A DNA stretch of 64,000 nucleotides from Otis tarda (GCA_026413225.1 CM048552.1:189506053-189570052), one strand, 5' to 3'; counted from the first letter of the stretch, positions 1-13,409 are shown. Program-made: numbers and translations. The notes: generated by a model from the letters alone, not told the origin.

Positions 1-49
1 CTGGCCGCGTGATGCAGACAGGGCTTTGATTCTTATGGCTATGGGACTC

Positions 50-155
50 TCTGAGCAGCCTGGTCTAACTTCAAAGCTAACCTTGCTCTGAGTAGAGGTT
101 GGACCAGGTGACCTCTGGCAGACCCTTCCAAACTAAATTATTTTACTATTCTACA
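50..155 (+). mobile_element. CR1 LINE 3' fragment
   Basis: This is the last ~100 bp of a CR1 non-LTR retrotransposon. The recognisable 3'-UTR pattern is present: a GAGCAGCCTGGTCTAAC stretch, then TTGGACCAGGTGACCTC and CCCTTCCAA, ending in an AT-rich tail in place of a clean ATTCTATG repeat. It most resembles the element at 10982-11336, so both probably belong to the same older CR1 subfamily. No coding sequence remains. Confidence 0.7.
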
Positions 156-1170
156 CCTGACACCAAGAAGGATTTGTCTGCTGGACAGATCGTATCTTTC
201 CCCCTATTCCAAGTATATCAGTATGTCTAATGACAGTGACTACCTCCCCCTACCTGGTTTCTCAATGATTTATGTAGTAAAGGGACTCATTTCCTCTTAA
301 TATCATAAATAAATTGATTATTAAAAATCATGAGACAAGCACGGAGGTACTGATATGAAATAAGTATACAGTTACCAGTGGATACAGGCTTTTTCAGCAG
401 CAGTTTTCAATCTTTACACTCAGGCCTGATATCTATCTACCTATCTATCTTGTGTCTTTAAGAAAACAAATGCTCCTACCTCAACATACCTCCAACATGA
501 TGATCCTTATCAACCAGTGAGCTAAACACAGCTAATATTCACCTTAAAATAACAGAAAACAGATGAGAAAAAAATGAATGGAATAAACATTAACCTGAAT
601 AAAAAATGGCTCATTAATATTGTTTATCTTTCATTAACAGGCTTGGGGTTTTTGTTTTATTTTCAGTGGAAAAAAAAACCTCAGCTATTTCAGCAGGTCA
701 GAAAAATCTAATCTGCTATGATTATGAGACATTGTATTTATATCTACTTCAAGTTTTTGGTGGAAAATTGCACTAACCAGAGACAAATCATCTATGTATC
801 CTTTTAAGAAAAGTCATAAGCATCCGGTTTTCCATGTACTACTGTAGCTTATGTCCACAGCACCCTTCATCCTATTGCATCCAAGGGTGCATTCCAGCAA
901 ACCAGAAAATAAAACAGGATCTATGAGACTGGAAAGGAATACAAATAACATCCCCTTTAAACAATGACTAAGTTAAATCTAGTAAAAATAACTTTCTATT
1001 TTTCTAAAGAGAGATGCTAATGTTATTTATCCACTTCAAACATCTGTTGGGGCTGTGTATCGTGGAGGAAGGAAGAAATTCATTAAAGGTCTGTGCAACC
1101 CCAGATAAGATGACATACAGAAACTTATAAATGGCAACAAGAAAGATAGTCAACCATATGAAAACCATTT
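156..1170. other. Unique AT-rich DNA, no gene recognised
   Basis: No supported coding region is seen. A short (TATC)n-type microsatellite, partly degenerate, lies at about 430-451. Several A-runs are present. The short open frames show no recognisable domain. Confidence 0.5.
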
Positions 1171-1220
1171 ATCATAGAATGGTTAGAGTTGGAAGGGACC
1201 TTCAAAGGTCATCTAGTCCA
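1171..1220 (-). mobile_element. CR1 3' terminal stub
   Basis: A 50-bp stub of the extreme CR1 3' end on the minus strand. It begins ATCATAGAATGG and contains TTGGAAGGGACC and TCATCTAGTCCA. CR1 copies are commonly severely 5'-truncated because reverse transcription starts at the 3' end, so so short a copy is not abnormal. Confidence 0.75.
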
Positions 1221-1692
1221 TTTGTAGAGTTGAAGCCAAGATGAGCGAAGTAAATTAATTTTTTTTCACTTGGCCTCAAGTGTAGCAATTACCTTAGTGG
1301 GTTGTCATTTCATGTGTATTCATGTCATCTAGGCACAGGCAGCTAAATTAGGAACCTATATAAGGAACCTCAAGTCCCTCTATAGATGGTGAAGCTTCCA
1401 GGGAGAAAAAAAAATAACACTAATATTTTAATAACTCACCCCTCTCATTTACTAAAAAAGAGCCAAAAACTTAATTCTTGAAGTTACTTCAAATCTCTTT
1501 GCAATCTTCAAATCAGGGCATGTCATTAGAAAATATTCTTATTCTTTATGAAGGCAAGGCTACATTTTATCTCAGTCTTCTAATTCCCTTGAATAGAAAA
1601 CTCAAAGCACTTTCTCACATTCCTTCTGCTTCCAATTTCTTTAACAGTCATCAGCTTTACAGAATTTCTTCATATCTACTTTGTCTTGCTTG
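1221..1692. other. No gene recognised
   Basis: AT-rich sequence between two CR1 insertions. I see no supported gene, RNA gene or repeat. A 73-codon open frame at 1478-1699 has no recognisable features. Confidence 0.5.
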
Positions 1693-2828
1693 CATTTGAC
1701 ACAGTCCTGCACAACATCCTTGTCTCTAAATTGGAGACACATGGATTTCATGGATGGACCACTCAGTGGATAAGGAATTGGCTGGACGGTTGCATTCAAA
1801 GAGTTGTGGTCAATGGCTCAATGTCTAAGTGGAGACTAGTGACAAGTGATGCTCTTCAGGGGTCAGTATTGGGACCAGTCCTGTTTAACGTCTTTGTTGG
1901 CAATATGGACAGTGGGATAGAGTGCACCATCTGCAAATTTGCCAACAATACCAAGCTGTGTGGTGCAATTAACACACTGGAGGGAAGGGATGCCATCCAG
2001 AAGGACCTCGGCAGGCTGGAGAGGTGTGCACATGAGAGCCAAATGAAGTTCAACAAGGCCAAGCGCAAGGTCCTCCATATGGGTTGGGGCAATCCCAAGC
2101 ACAAATACAGGCTGCATGGAGAATGGATTGAGAGCAGCCCTTAGGAGAAGGACTTGAGAGTGCTAGTGGATGAGAAGCTCAACATGAGCCAGCAATGTGC
2201 ACTTGCAGCCCAGAAAGCCAGCCACATCCTGGACTGCATCAAAAGTGTGGCTGGCCGGTCGAGGGAGGTGATTCTGCCCTTCTACTCCGCTCTTGTGAGA
2301 CCCCACCTGGAGTACTGCGTCCAGCTCTGGAGCCCCCAACATAAGAAGGACATGGATCTGTTGGAGCAAGTCCAGAGGAGGGCCACGAAGATGATTAGAG
2401 GGCTGAAGCACCTCTCCTGTGAGGGCAGGCTGAGAGAGTTGGGGCTGTTCAGCCTGGAGAAGGCTCTGGGGAGACCTTATAGCAGCTTTCCAGTACCTAA
2501 AGGGAGCCTACAGGAAAACTGAGGAGAGACTTTTGACAAGAGTATGTAGTGATAGGACAAGGGGTAATGTCTTTAAACTGAAAGAGGGTAGGTTTAAATT
2601 AGATGTAAGGAAGAAATTCTTCACTATGAGGGTGGTGGAACACTGGCACAGGTTGCCCAGAGAAGTTGTGGATGCCCCATCCCTGGAAACATTCAAGGCC
2701 AGGTTGGATGGGGCTTTGAGCCACCTGCTGTAGTCAAAGGTGTCCCTGCTTGTGCCAAGGGGGTTGGAACTAGATGGTTTTTAAAGCTCCTTCCAACACA
2801 AAGCAGTTTATGATTCTATGTTTCTATG
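1693..2828 (+). mobile_element. CR1 LINE, 5'-truncated, 1.1 kb
   Basis: The 3' part of a CR1 retrotransposon. It starts inside the reverse transcriptase domain and runs to the 3' end, closing with TGATTCTATGTTTCTATG, the family's terminal repeat. The 5' truncation is typical of target-primed reverse transcription. It is the longest young CR1 in the window and contains the ORF2 remnant annotated separately. A clear target-site duplication was not found, which is usual for CR1. Confidence 0.93.
1695..2733 (+). pseudogene. CR1 ORF2 remnant (reverse transcriptase C-terminal part)
   Basis: In an intact CR1, ORF2 encodes an endonuclease plus reverse transcriptase. Only the region from the palm subdomain to the C-terminus is left. 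The frame opens at [18 protein letters not shown], a known CR1 motif. It passes the catalytic FADD box at 1938-1949, here FANN, with both aspartates replaced by asparagine. It then reads the LVRPHLEYC block near 2293-2319. An in-frame TAG lies at 2142-2144. Small length changes around 2460-2520 lead to a TGA at 2520-2522, and the last ~65 codons ([26 protein letters not shown]) continue in another frame to 2733. The copy cannot encode an active enzyme. Confidence 0.9.
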
Positions 2829-5800
2829 TTTTTCCTAACCTGAATTATGTTGCTGCGTCAGATTTGAGTTTGAAAAGCAGGTGTGGGAAAAGATGGAAAC
2901 AGATGATTTCTAAATTCTGTTACATCTTGTTGTTCAAATATGTGGGGAAGGGATGGGAGAAGTATATCCAACATGTATCTTTCAATGTAGAGGTTTTCCC
3001 TTTTGTTTTCAGATGTTATTACCCTGCAGAACTGACCTTAATACAGAAGATAGCCACTTTTTATCCTTGCCTATTTGTTATTTTATGTCTTTAGGTACAC
3101 AAAATGCAGTTCCAGTGACCAGGCATCTGGACTCTCTCACTTTAAGGCTGAAAACATCCAGTTCAAAATAAAATTGGCCATTTCTGAAATTAAAAACAAA
3201 AAGTGTGTTTCTTTCTGGTTTAATATGAATGATTCTTTATGTATTGTGTTTTGTAAGTATAAAAATGGAATTCAGACAAGTAAGGTTGAACTTTTATGCT
3301 ATAACACCAATAGCCATATAGAAACACTAGATTTATTTATTTGTACAGGAAAAATATTGAACTAATAACCTCAGCACTGCCATTCTGTCTGAAGGTTTAT
3401 GTACAGAGAAAATTTATAATCCCAGTGGTTTCATAGTTAGAACTCCTCCATCAACATCCAAAGATTAACTGAAGGTCTACCGAGTTTTACCTTCAAGAGG
3501 TTCTGGATGAGATGTTTAATGAACCATAATGTCAAAGACAATAAATCACAATTTGAAAGAAATCTCATTTCTTTACAAGAAGTGACTAAGAAGCAGGCCC
3601 AGGCCCTTTTACTTCTAACAAAGAGATTTTTATTTCAGTGAGTTCCAAACAAAACCAGCTATTTTTTCCTGCAGAGTAATTATGCAAAATAAAATCATCC
3701 ATTATACTCTATAACAAAATCTCAAACATTTTTTTAACTCCACCCAAGAAGTACTTTGAAGCATGCTTTAGAGGTGGAAAAGATTGAATTTAGGTCTATA
3801 CAATTTGCACTTAATAGACAGATTAATAATCAGAGATTTTTAAGCAATTTTCCTTTTAAAATCAGAAAGGAATTAACATAACACTTCCTTTGGTGGATGT
3901 CACCTTGTGTTGACCATTGACAAACCCCCTTCCAGCATCCATATGAAAAAGGCTTTTTTTGTCAGCTGAATTTTAGACAAGACAACTTTTTTTTTTTTTT
4001 AATTATGGTATGATATTAGGGAAATTATCATTTTTACCATAATGATCTATCTTGTTCCCTTACTCCACCAAATCTACTGCTATAAAGCATGCAGGAACTG
4101 CCTTCCAAGTTATAAAACTCATATGCCAGTGACACTTTCTGTAGTAACTGCCTTTCTTCAGATCCCTTCACAACCTCCAGAGTATTTCCATTCCTATTTC
4201 TGGTTAGGTCCTTCTCAAGACTCTCTGAAAATCTCAGAAATCTCAGCTGGTTTTTCACAGCCTGTGCTAAGACCTTGTTCATGGTATAGTACTGTGCAAT
4301 CCCTCTCTTCTGTGATGCAGGGCCTCTGGAAGTGCGATTATGAGGGGAAACTTTAGCAATCTCCACTGAATAAAGGCCAAGTCATCACAGGCAGACGCAG
4401 CTAGATATTGATCAGGAATTAAACTTAACCTTTAAATCACAGATTTTTCACTCTACTAGATTTAAACACAAACATTCACGTATTTCTTTTTTTGGCAATA
4501 TGAAAGGCTATGTCCAGGGTGTCCATTCACTACCAAGGAAACTGGGAATAAAGTTTAGGGCAAAATCCTGTTGAACTGCCAAAACACCAAAGTACTTTGT
4601 TTTATAAACCTTTCCAAAGTGGTAAAAAAGATCCACTGTGTTGCTTTTCCATAGATATAGTCATTTACTCAAAATATTCTACTCTGCTGAATTACAATGC
4701 ATTTCCACAGCTGAATACCAGGCCTCTGAATGATTCATTTCTGTTCCTAGCTCACCACCTTGTTTTAATGCTCATTTCTTGTTTGCCTGCTGTATAGAGG
4801 TGACAGAGAAAAGTTAAAGCATGTGGCAAGAAAAGGAAGTGTCTTAAACAGAAGTGAGCGTGTACTAAATAACACATTGGTGAAGTCAACCAGCCAAACC
4901 TACTGAAATAAATGAGCTTATTCCCACTCATTTCCACATGCATTGGGTAAATCCTTTGATGCCTTTCAAGGCTGTCTGGCAGGAGACATGCATCAAAGAC
5001 TTTTAACAATACTATTAAATTATATCTTCAATTATAATATGGTCTTCACTTACTAAAACTTTCCTGCTCAAGTTTTCCACCTAACCAGGAGGTGATATCC
5101 AAAATTCATTTCTACAGCTGTAAGTACAAATAAGCAAATTCATTACATATGATCAATGCAACTTTTCAGAGGTGTTCAAATTGTCAAGGTACCAAACTAA
5201 TTTCAGACCATCTTTCTGTTAGCTTAAACCGGAGGTAAAAATGGAAAAGAAAGAGCAGCAGCCTGTTGAACATGGACTTTATTTCAAAGCATATAACTAC
5301 TCTGGCATTTGGCATTACCTCAACATGGCTATGGGCAAGCAGCCACTCTGCAGTCTTAAAGACATTCTGTGAACTTAAGCTGTAATTTTGGAAACAGCGT
5401 GCTGCTTATCCATTGAAAACTAATACTGCTTTTTTCCAGTGAGCTGTTCATTTGCTGGAAAACTCAACTTTCCCTCACATAAGGCCAGAAATGCTTATAT
5501 CTCTCTGTTTTCTTATTTCCCAAAAGCAGAATGGCACATTGAATGGCAAAATAAGTAACATCTGCAATCCTCAGATGGAAGAAAACAGAATTTGCCTTTT
5601 AGTATCCAGTATAAGAATCTGCAATAAACATCCCTCAAAGGGCTTAACTGAAGGACAATATGAACATTACAGCGCAAAACTTTGACTTCCGGTATTGCAT
5701 GGTTCAAGTGAAAAGGACACCTCTTTGTTGCAGTGTATCTCAGGTTTTCAGAGGATGGATCATAATAAAAAGCTAACGTTTAGCCTGAAGAAAACAGCTT

Positions 5801-8800
5801 CAGAGCTGTACTTGCCAGTTTTGTCATTGTTGTTCTTTTGGACAGAAACATGTGTCCTGGTTCAGCCTTGCTGTTCCCCAAAACTACAAAATCACCACTC
5901 AGTCCAAGGAAGCGGTGAGAGGAAAACCCTTTTTTTTTTTTTTTGAGTTACACCTCTAGGACTGCACAAATACCATACATTAATTTGGAGTCATAAAATA
6001 TCATAAAATCCCTAAGTAATGGATGGAGCGACTGTGCAAACTCTGTCAATTTGCTTTTCCAATAACTCAAGATAATCCAAGGTTTGTGTGTATGAATTTG
6101 TGCTTTCAAATTACTCCAAGCATTAGAAAGACTTAGACTTTGTTTCCGTAGGATTTTAAAACATTATTTTTTTAATGTCTTCCATTACTGTACCCAAGGA
6201 ATGGGTTCTGATAATTTCTACTCCGCTCTGTTTTCCAGACAGTACAATACAGATGGGAATGCCATAATGTTCTCAACTCAGCAAGAAACATGCCAACACA
6301 GTGGTGCTTTTTTTCCCCTAGTTATTCAGAGAGAGCCAAAGTTAAACGTAAACGCATATTTTATGAAGGGTAGAGACATATTTCGAGACATACTGATGGG
6401 GAACGGACCTTCGGTGGAGTGAGGTCAGCAAATAGGCCACAGTTTTGTGACCAGCAGTGGTCTGCGCTAGACACCTCAACAGAAAGCAAGTGACAGCAAG
6501 ACCTTGTCAGAAATTTCTCTACTGGGAAGTCTCAACTTTCAACAAGAATTGGCTTAAAAACTAGGCAAGAGTGTTTCCATTCTTTTCTAAACAGTTGCTT
6601 ATTCAGTATTTCCTGTTATTTCTCTTGATAGCCTTGTACTCATATTAGTGCAATCCCATAACTGATATATTTTGGCTTCACAGAGGTTAAGAAACTCTAA
6701 TTGCCTTCTGGGCTCCCATTAGATTTAGAAGTTCAGAAAACTTTGACCTGTATGAGTTCACTTCTCCCCAGTGTATAGAATCCATGGCTTTTGGAGTTGT
6801 ACATTTCAGCTGTTTTATCAAAGGAAATAACAAACTTCATTTTCTCTTTGGCCATCAGGAAAGACATACTAGCTAAAATATGTGATGTATGTTCCTTTAC
6901 ATATAGGCTTCTGGTCTAACAGAGTCATTTAATTTTTATTTTTTGACATGAACAAAAATGAAGAATTTGTCGTTGCTGTTGTTTTTCTAAAACACACAAC
7001 TCTTTTTACAGGCTGCCAGCGTGAGTTATCTGACTAAAAGCTTTTAAAAAGTAAACAACTTGTTTAAGTTAGTATTGCAAGCTTACTCTGTCTCTGCTGG
7101 AAGTAACTCAACAGGGCAATCATTCTCTCAAGAGATAGAGTCTAATGGTGTAGTTTAATGTAACAGCAAAGCCTGTTTAACAGTGAGCTGTTGCCAGCAG
7201 CATCAGTGCTCACTCCTTGCCCCCAGGCAATCATTCTTGCCCTCTTTCTTGCATTAATGAAAGTGTGACTGTCAGTAAGACATTTCAGAAAGCTGAACAG
7301 TAAAAAAACCCTCAATCATTCTTCTCTGAAGACTAGGATTTGGGAGTGGGTGGGTGGGGAGGTTTACTCCCAGAAGCAGATTTTCATAGGGTCAGAAAAA
7401 TACTGTATATGCTCATAGAGGGGAAGTAGTGGGAATATGCAACAAGGAGCATCAGTGGAAGCAGAGGGAGTACCCTACTGAAACGTTGGACTGCCTGAGC
7501 TATATGTAACATAAAACTGCATAGTAAAATGAGTGATACCATCTCTATACTGTGAGATAGGTGGGAAACCAAATGTAGAATGGACAGCTCATATTTCTCT
7601 CCCTTGACTACTGAGGGAGCTAAGGGAAAAATAAACACCAGCTACCCATTAACCCATGGTTAGAAACTCTTCTATGGTGACTAGAGCATGTCAAAATTCA
7701 AAATTTGGGGGTTTCAGGAAACAAAAGCATTTTGACCTTTTTTTTTGTAAACAGAAACAAGATTTGAAAAAATAAATAGAACATATTTTGGCTTGGAAAA
7801 GAAATAAAATTATATTCCATATAATTTCCATATAATTTTAATTCCTATTTATTTGGGGGTTTTTGTTGTTTGTTTTTCTCAAAGTATATTTTTCATTTAA
7901 AAATGTGCTTCAAAGGTTTTTTGGAAAAAAAAAGTAATTTTTTCTTTTTTTAAACAGATGCAAGCTCACCAGAAACATATTTTGCCAAAAACGTTACTTC
8001 AAATCTCTACAAAACAGTAAAAATTGTTTATAATAACTTAACATTATTAGTGAATTCATACAAGCTTTAGCAGTTAATAAGCAGAATGCAGAATAAACTT
8101 TTTTTTTACTGGAAGAGCTGATTATTTCTCCAGTCTATCACAGATGTAGAAAAGGAAGAGTAAATTAAATTGCAAATATTCTCCTGCTTCAGGGTAATGC
8201 ACTGTCTTGGTGCTCTGGTTTCCATAGAGCATCTTTTTTGCAGGATGGGGGATCATTGCCAGCATATTTTTACCATATTGTTATGAAATTGCAGTGTTTC
8301 TTCAAGCTTTTCATGCCTAAGGATCTTCTCACACCTTCTACAAAAATAAGATCATAAAAATTGTTTTCAAAACACTTCCTTCTGAAAATTAACAAGACTG
8401 GTTTTTTTGGAGTTCTCTTTTTTAAATTATTCCTCCTGGCACCATATTGAGGTGGTTAAATTTTGTGTTGTGAGTAATGACATATGGCTTCTATATCCCA
8501 GGTGAAATGTAATTAAAGTTAAGCGTGGAAGTAAATGTTTGAAGAACTGATGCTTTGAGAAATTTAATAAAAATAAATTTAGAAGATAATTGATTCTTTC
8601 CTTGCCTCTTTCTATTTCCTTTGGATCTCAGGGGAACCATCTACATGAGGACTCCACTGAAAATGATGTAACTTTATGAAACATTTTTTTCTTCCTTAAA
8701 ACATATTATTCTACTAAAAACATGGAGTATTAAAGATGACCTATTTGAATCCAGCTCTGTTCTCCTCACCAAGTCGTCAGCCAGGCCTACTGCACCCGTT

Positions 8801-10510
8801 CATGTATATTAGTAAAATTTCAGATGGTTAATTTTGTGTATTACTTGATATTTTAATCCAAAGGTATTGATTCTTTCACTTTTATCAAGACATAGGTTGA
8901 CTACATTTTTTCAGTGCAGCGGCATTAACATGTTGAAGCTTTACACTGAAATATATTTTAAATATATTCCTGGGTTTTTGTTAGCAGTTCACCCAAATCC
9001 TGTAGTTTTCATGAGCCATTTTTCTCTTTTCGTAATTTTCTTTGCAGTATATACTTTTAATCTAAAAAATCTGTGCAGTGTTCTCTAGAGTAATTTTTTC
9101 TTTTTTGTTTCTTAGATTTCTGAGTTTGAGTTTCTTAGATCCATGACTCCTCAGTTCAATAACAGCATTCTTTTAACTCTGCTAGTCTAAAACTTTCCTT
9201 CACATTTGACATGCACCTGTGTTATGTGAATATTGTCATGTGACAATACTAAATCACTCTCTAAATAATTTCAGCACCATCAAAGCTGTTGTAAGCTAAG
9301 GAAAATGAGACACTTAAAAACAACAGTCTTCATGTGGCTGAGAGATGCTAAAAGCAGCATACATAGCATAAGAATTTAATATACCTGAAATGCGGCACAA
9401 GAATGCAACTCTTATATATCTCTGTGTTATGGAAGAACAAATTATTATTTTTTTTTCCCCAAATTGAGTTTTATTTTGACTAATCATTAGAAAAATGACA
9501 GAAGAAAAGAAAGCAATGCTGCACATGTGCCTTACATTTGGCACATGCAGAAGTGTTTTTAAGACTGAGATCTCAAAATGAGGCCACGTGATCGCTCTGT
9601 TTTATGCACAAAAGTAAGTCTATACAGATTCCTATGTGTAAAAATTATCATAACCTAAGTTTTGACTGCTAAGTCTGCAAATGCATGGGGCGCATAACCT
9701 GAAAATTTGTCTGGTAGTTAAAACCAGACAAAAGTATATCTGAAAATGAGGTGATACCAGAAATTGTTCTCTCATTTTGTTTGGATTGGATTGGATTTGG
9801 ATTTCAATAAAGAGCGTATTATGATATAAATTCTGATGGCACTATATCTTAGAAGTATGGTGGATCCAGGAAAATAAATAGAAAAAGTCATACCAAAGGC
9901 AAATTAGAGTAACCATAAAAAAAAAAATAGTACCCTATTTTTTATCCTAATGAAACACATTTTCCTTAGTAACTGAAAAACAGTGCTACCCTGTATTAGC
10001 ATGTTATTTGTTCTTTCCACACTTTTAAAAGCCTGGATCTAATTAGAATAACCAGTTTCAAATTAGCTATTGTTTTTGTTGGTGATTTATCAAATTAAAT
10101 GGTTATTTTAACTGCACTTTATTTTTTAAGCACTTTACCTCCCTGTAAATTTGCTTTTTATGTGCCATTGCATTACTTCAGGGTTAAACAAAGAATGTTT
10201 TTAATTCTGCTGATGGGTGGAAAGTAGATTTAAATACTGTTTTGCAAACCATTTCTGTTTTAATAGGCAAATCCCCAACAAGGAAAATATATGATCCATG
10301 CAGTTCACAGATAAAATGTTTGTGTGACAGTTTATACCTATCACAAATGTTCCTAACATTCAATTTTTCTTTGTGTTGCAACAGAAGTGTCATCCTTCTG
10401 ACAAACTATTTCAGAGATCCAAGGGCAAGTTCCAGATGAACACTTCAACTTGCACTTCAAATGAGGACTTCAACAGGTGCGAATTAGGCAAACTATAGCC
10501 TCTTACATGA
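2829..10510. other. 7.7 kb of unique AT-rich DNA, no gene recognised
   Basis: I see no supported gene. Open frames here are short (at most 110 codons) and lack recognisable domains, and many begin at non-ATG codons. Low-complexity tracts include T-runs near 3988 and 5929 and a short GGATT-type repeat near 9779-9806. Distant regulatory elements or very old repeats could be hidden here, but I cannot support any from sequence alone. Confidence 0.45.
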
Positions 10511-10980
10511 ATCATAGGATCATAGAATCATTTGGGTTGGAAGGGACCTTTAAAGGTCATCTCATACAACCCCCCTGCAAGGACCAGGGACATCTCCAAC
10601 CAGATCAGGTTTGTCAGACCCTGTCCAACCTGGCCTTGAATGTTTCCAGGGATGGGACATCCACCACCTCTCTGGGCAACCTGTGCTGGTGTTCCACCAC
10701 CCTCATTGTAAAAAGTTTTTTTCCTAATATCCAATCTAAATCTACCTTCCTGTATTTCAAAACCATTACCCCTAGTCCTGTCACAATAGGCCCTACTGAA
10801 CAGTTTCTCCCTGTCTTTCCTGTAGGGCCCCTTTAGGTACTGGAAGACCACTATAAGGTCTCCCTGGAGCCTCCTCTTCTCCAGGCTGAACAGCCCCAAC
10901 TCTCTCAGCCTGTCCTCGTAGGTGAGGTGCACCAGCCCTCTGATCACCTTTGTGGCCTTGCTCCAACAGGTCCATGTCCC
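10511..10980 (-). mobile_element. CR1 LINE 3' fragment, minus strand
   Basis: A CR1 3' end of about 470 bp. Its terminal ATCATAGAATCATTTGGG lies at the left edge. On the minus strand it encodes the ORF2 C-terminal region, with [19 protein letters not shown] and the DRTRGN block readable, followed by a frameshift near the end of the protein. It abuts a plus-strand CR1 at 10982, so the pair is arranged with 3' ends outward. A 194-codon open frame on the minus strand (10528-11112) crosses this junction by chance. It is not a host gene. Confidence 0.92.
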
Positions 10981-10981
10981 T

Positions 10982-11336
10982 AGAGGGACATCCCTGAGCC
11001 TATACACAATGTGTATAAATACATGAGGGGTACAGGACATGAGAACTACAGATATCTTGTCAATGGTGCCCAGTGACAGGACAAAAGGCAATAGGCAAAA
11101 ACTGAAATACAAGAAATTTCATTTAAACATAAGAAAAAATGTTTCAGTTTGGGGATGGTCAAACACTGGAATAGCTTGCCCACAGACATTGTGGAGTCTC
11201 CATCCATGGAGATATTCAGAACTTGATTGGGCACAGCCAGGAGCAACCTGCTGTAGCTCAACTTGCTCTAAGCAGAGGGGTTAGACTTGACGATCTCCAA
11301 AGGTGTCTTCCAACCTCAACTATTTAATTATTCTGC
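10982..11336 (+). mobile_element. CR1 LINE 3' fragment, plus strand, older subfamily
   Basis: A CR1 3' segment of another subfamily than its left neighbour. The plus-strand translation shows [13 protein letters not shown] and FHLNIRKN, which are CR1 ORF2 C-terminal motifs. The 3'-UTR pattern (GGTTAGACTTGACGATCTCC, then TCTTCCAACC) follows and ends in an AT-rich tail. Since both this copy and the minus-strand copy carry their own 3' ends, they are two insertions and not one twin-primed element. Confidence 0.85.
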
Positions 11337-13222
11337 CATTATGTAAGTTTTGGGTCATTGTAGATGGCAATGTTCTACTGATTGTTCCCATCTTTATAGT
11401 AATAAACCATCACTACTGCCTAGCTTCAGGCAGTAACCAAAGGATTTATTCCATGTGAACCTAACAAGTTCCAGACACATGGGCAAGCTACAAATGCCTG
11501 ACTCACTGAAGGGAATGTGGTTAACTATGGCCAGTTCTGACTCAAGTAACCAGTCTGTAAATTAAATTGCAGATTACTGCTATCTCTGGGACAAATCCAA
11601 AGCCCATTAAACTCTTTCATCAATTTCAACTATTTCTGAATCTGGAATTTTCATTCTTACATTTAATTTATCAAGTTAAAAACAAAATCCAGCAATTAAA
11701 TTACCTCTCTTTTTAAATGAAATGTCAAACCACATAGCTGGAGGCTTCACCAATGCATTTGTTTCCCTCATGGCACTGTTCTGTGAGATCTGTTAATATC
11801 TTGTCATGACAATTTTTTGCATCATTCAGGAATTTTGATAATCTTACAATTATGGGGTGTGGATTGGCAGACATAATTACAGATGTGTGCTTTGGGAGTG
11901 GGGGAGAAACAAATTATAAAAACATAAAATATTTCCACATATTGCACTGAAACAGAAAACTGTTATTATGGGTTGTATGATATAGACAAGCTGGTATACA
12001 ACATAACAAAGGCATCTCAGGCTATTAATTCAAACCGTAAAAAAAGATGTATTAGCTGTAATTAAGGTTGGCTTATTTCATTTTCAACCATATACTACTT
12101 AACTTCCCTCGGAAACAGCATGACTTAACCTTTGTTTAGTACTTACCATAGAGAAAAAAAGATAATAAAGAAAGAAAAACATTATAAGCAGCTATTATCA
12201 CAATTCTGGTCATGGTCTGAGATATTTTTAGAAGCAATGATGTGCACAACATTTTAATTGCTCTGACTTTCTTAATATATTGAGTTTTCATCCTTGCATT
12301 AAATTCTATGCTAGTTGTCTGAACTGTCTTTGAATTTGACTTGGAATTTTCTCTTAACTTGAGTGATTTTTCTATCACTGTAGGTGAATCTTGCTTCATC
12401 TCTCCTTGCATGTGCAAATTCAAGTGCCAGGCTATATTAAAATATGGTTTTGTTGGGGTTTTTTTTTATATTCCAGCTAAAGAGAAATCCACAATGAGAT
12501 TAATTGCTGTAACATAGTTTGCATTTCATCGTAATAGAGGAAAGGTGAAAAAGTTGTCATACAAAATAAAAAATAATTTTATTTAATTAACGGGCTTCTC
12601 GGAATGGAATTTCTTCCCAAGATTCTGATTTGTATCCATGTGCGTGTACCTTTCCTCTCTCTATCGGCGTATTTTCTCTGAACTCAGTAGAAGTACTCAC
12701 CTGCAAAAAAAATTACATACATTTATAAATATTCACAAGTGTTTTATATTAGCAAGTATTACTGGTAAATGGAAGCCATCAATTAGACATAACCGTCAGA
12801 CATAACAGTCAGACATCCCTGTGCTATTTCATAGGGATGGTGCACTGAAAAAATTACAATACAGAATTATTACGATATCTGATTCATTTTGCTGCTGAAA
12901 GTTGCTTTCACATTTCTATTACCATTAGAAGCATAGAAAGTAGAATTCAACTAGAAGAGGGAGGGAGAATTTGAGAGAAACTTTACTCCCAGACATGGAA
13001 AGAAATAAAATAATTGAAATTTTGGGTGGAAGAAAATTCTGAGGAAAAAAAATCTTTTTAGGAAGAACCGAGCTGACATATTTTTGTTTTACTACGTGAT
13101 AATGTGACCTTAAGGACTGTACAGATTATCTACATGCTTAGATTTGTCACAACAGCAGGTGGAAATAATACATTTCTAGTGGTGTTTCCATTTCCTTAAT
13201 TAATTTTACAGGGCTAAACTAT
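11337..13222. other. Unique AT-rich DNA, possible old palindromic repeat, no gene
   Basis: No supported gene. Around 11583-11640 there is a CCAAAGCCCATT motif followed by decayed sequence. It resembles half of an old amniote palindromic repeat also suspected at 43541-43612, but this is weak. Otherwise the sequence is AT-rich and unassigned. Confidence 0.4.
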
Positions 13223-13227
13223 GTTTT
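13223..13227. repeat. Target-site duplication, left copy (GTTTT)
   Basis: GTTTT directly precedes the TG/CA-bounded LTR at 13228 and is repeated at 14360-14364. A 5-bp duplication is what a retroviral integrase with 5-bp stagger leaves. Because the duplication is T-rich, chance is possible, but the LTR ends fall exactly at both copies. Confidence 0.7.
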
Positions 13228-13409
13228 TGTCGTAGTTCAGCCCCGATCGGGACCAGACTATGCAGTCTCTCTCTCACTCCCCCCACCCTCCAAGAGAATA
13301 GGGGGAGATGATATAAGAAAAATGGCTCAAGGTTTGAGATAAGGTCAGAGAGAAATCCTTAAAGTTACCGTTACGGGCAAAACAGACTCGACTTGGGGAA
13401 AACTATTCA

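Noticed and set aside
4034..4366. 110-codon minus-strand open frame overlapping a 104-codon plus-strand one
   Set aside because: Mutually overlapping frames without homology that I can recognise. Length is within chance expectation for a 64-kb window.
10528..11112. 194-codon minus-strand open frame
   Set aside because: It joins CR1 ORF2 C-terminal coding sequence with the antisense of a second CR1 across their junction. It is a transposon by-product, not a host gene.
10511..11336. Single CR1 element with a twin-priming inversion
   Set aside because: Both halves carry their own 3' ends and differ in subfamily, so two insertions explain the arrangement better.
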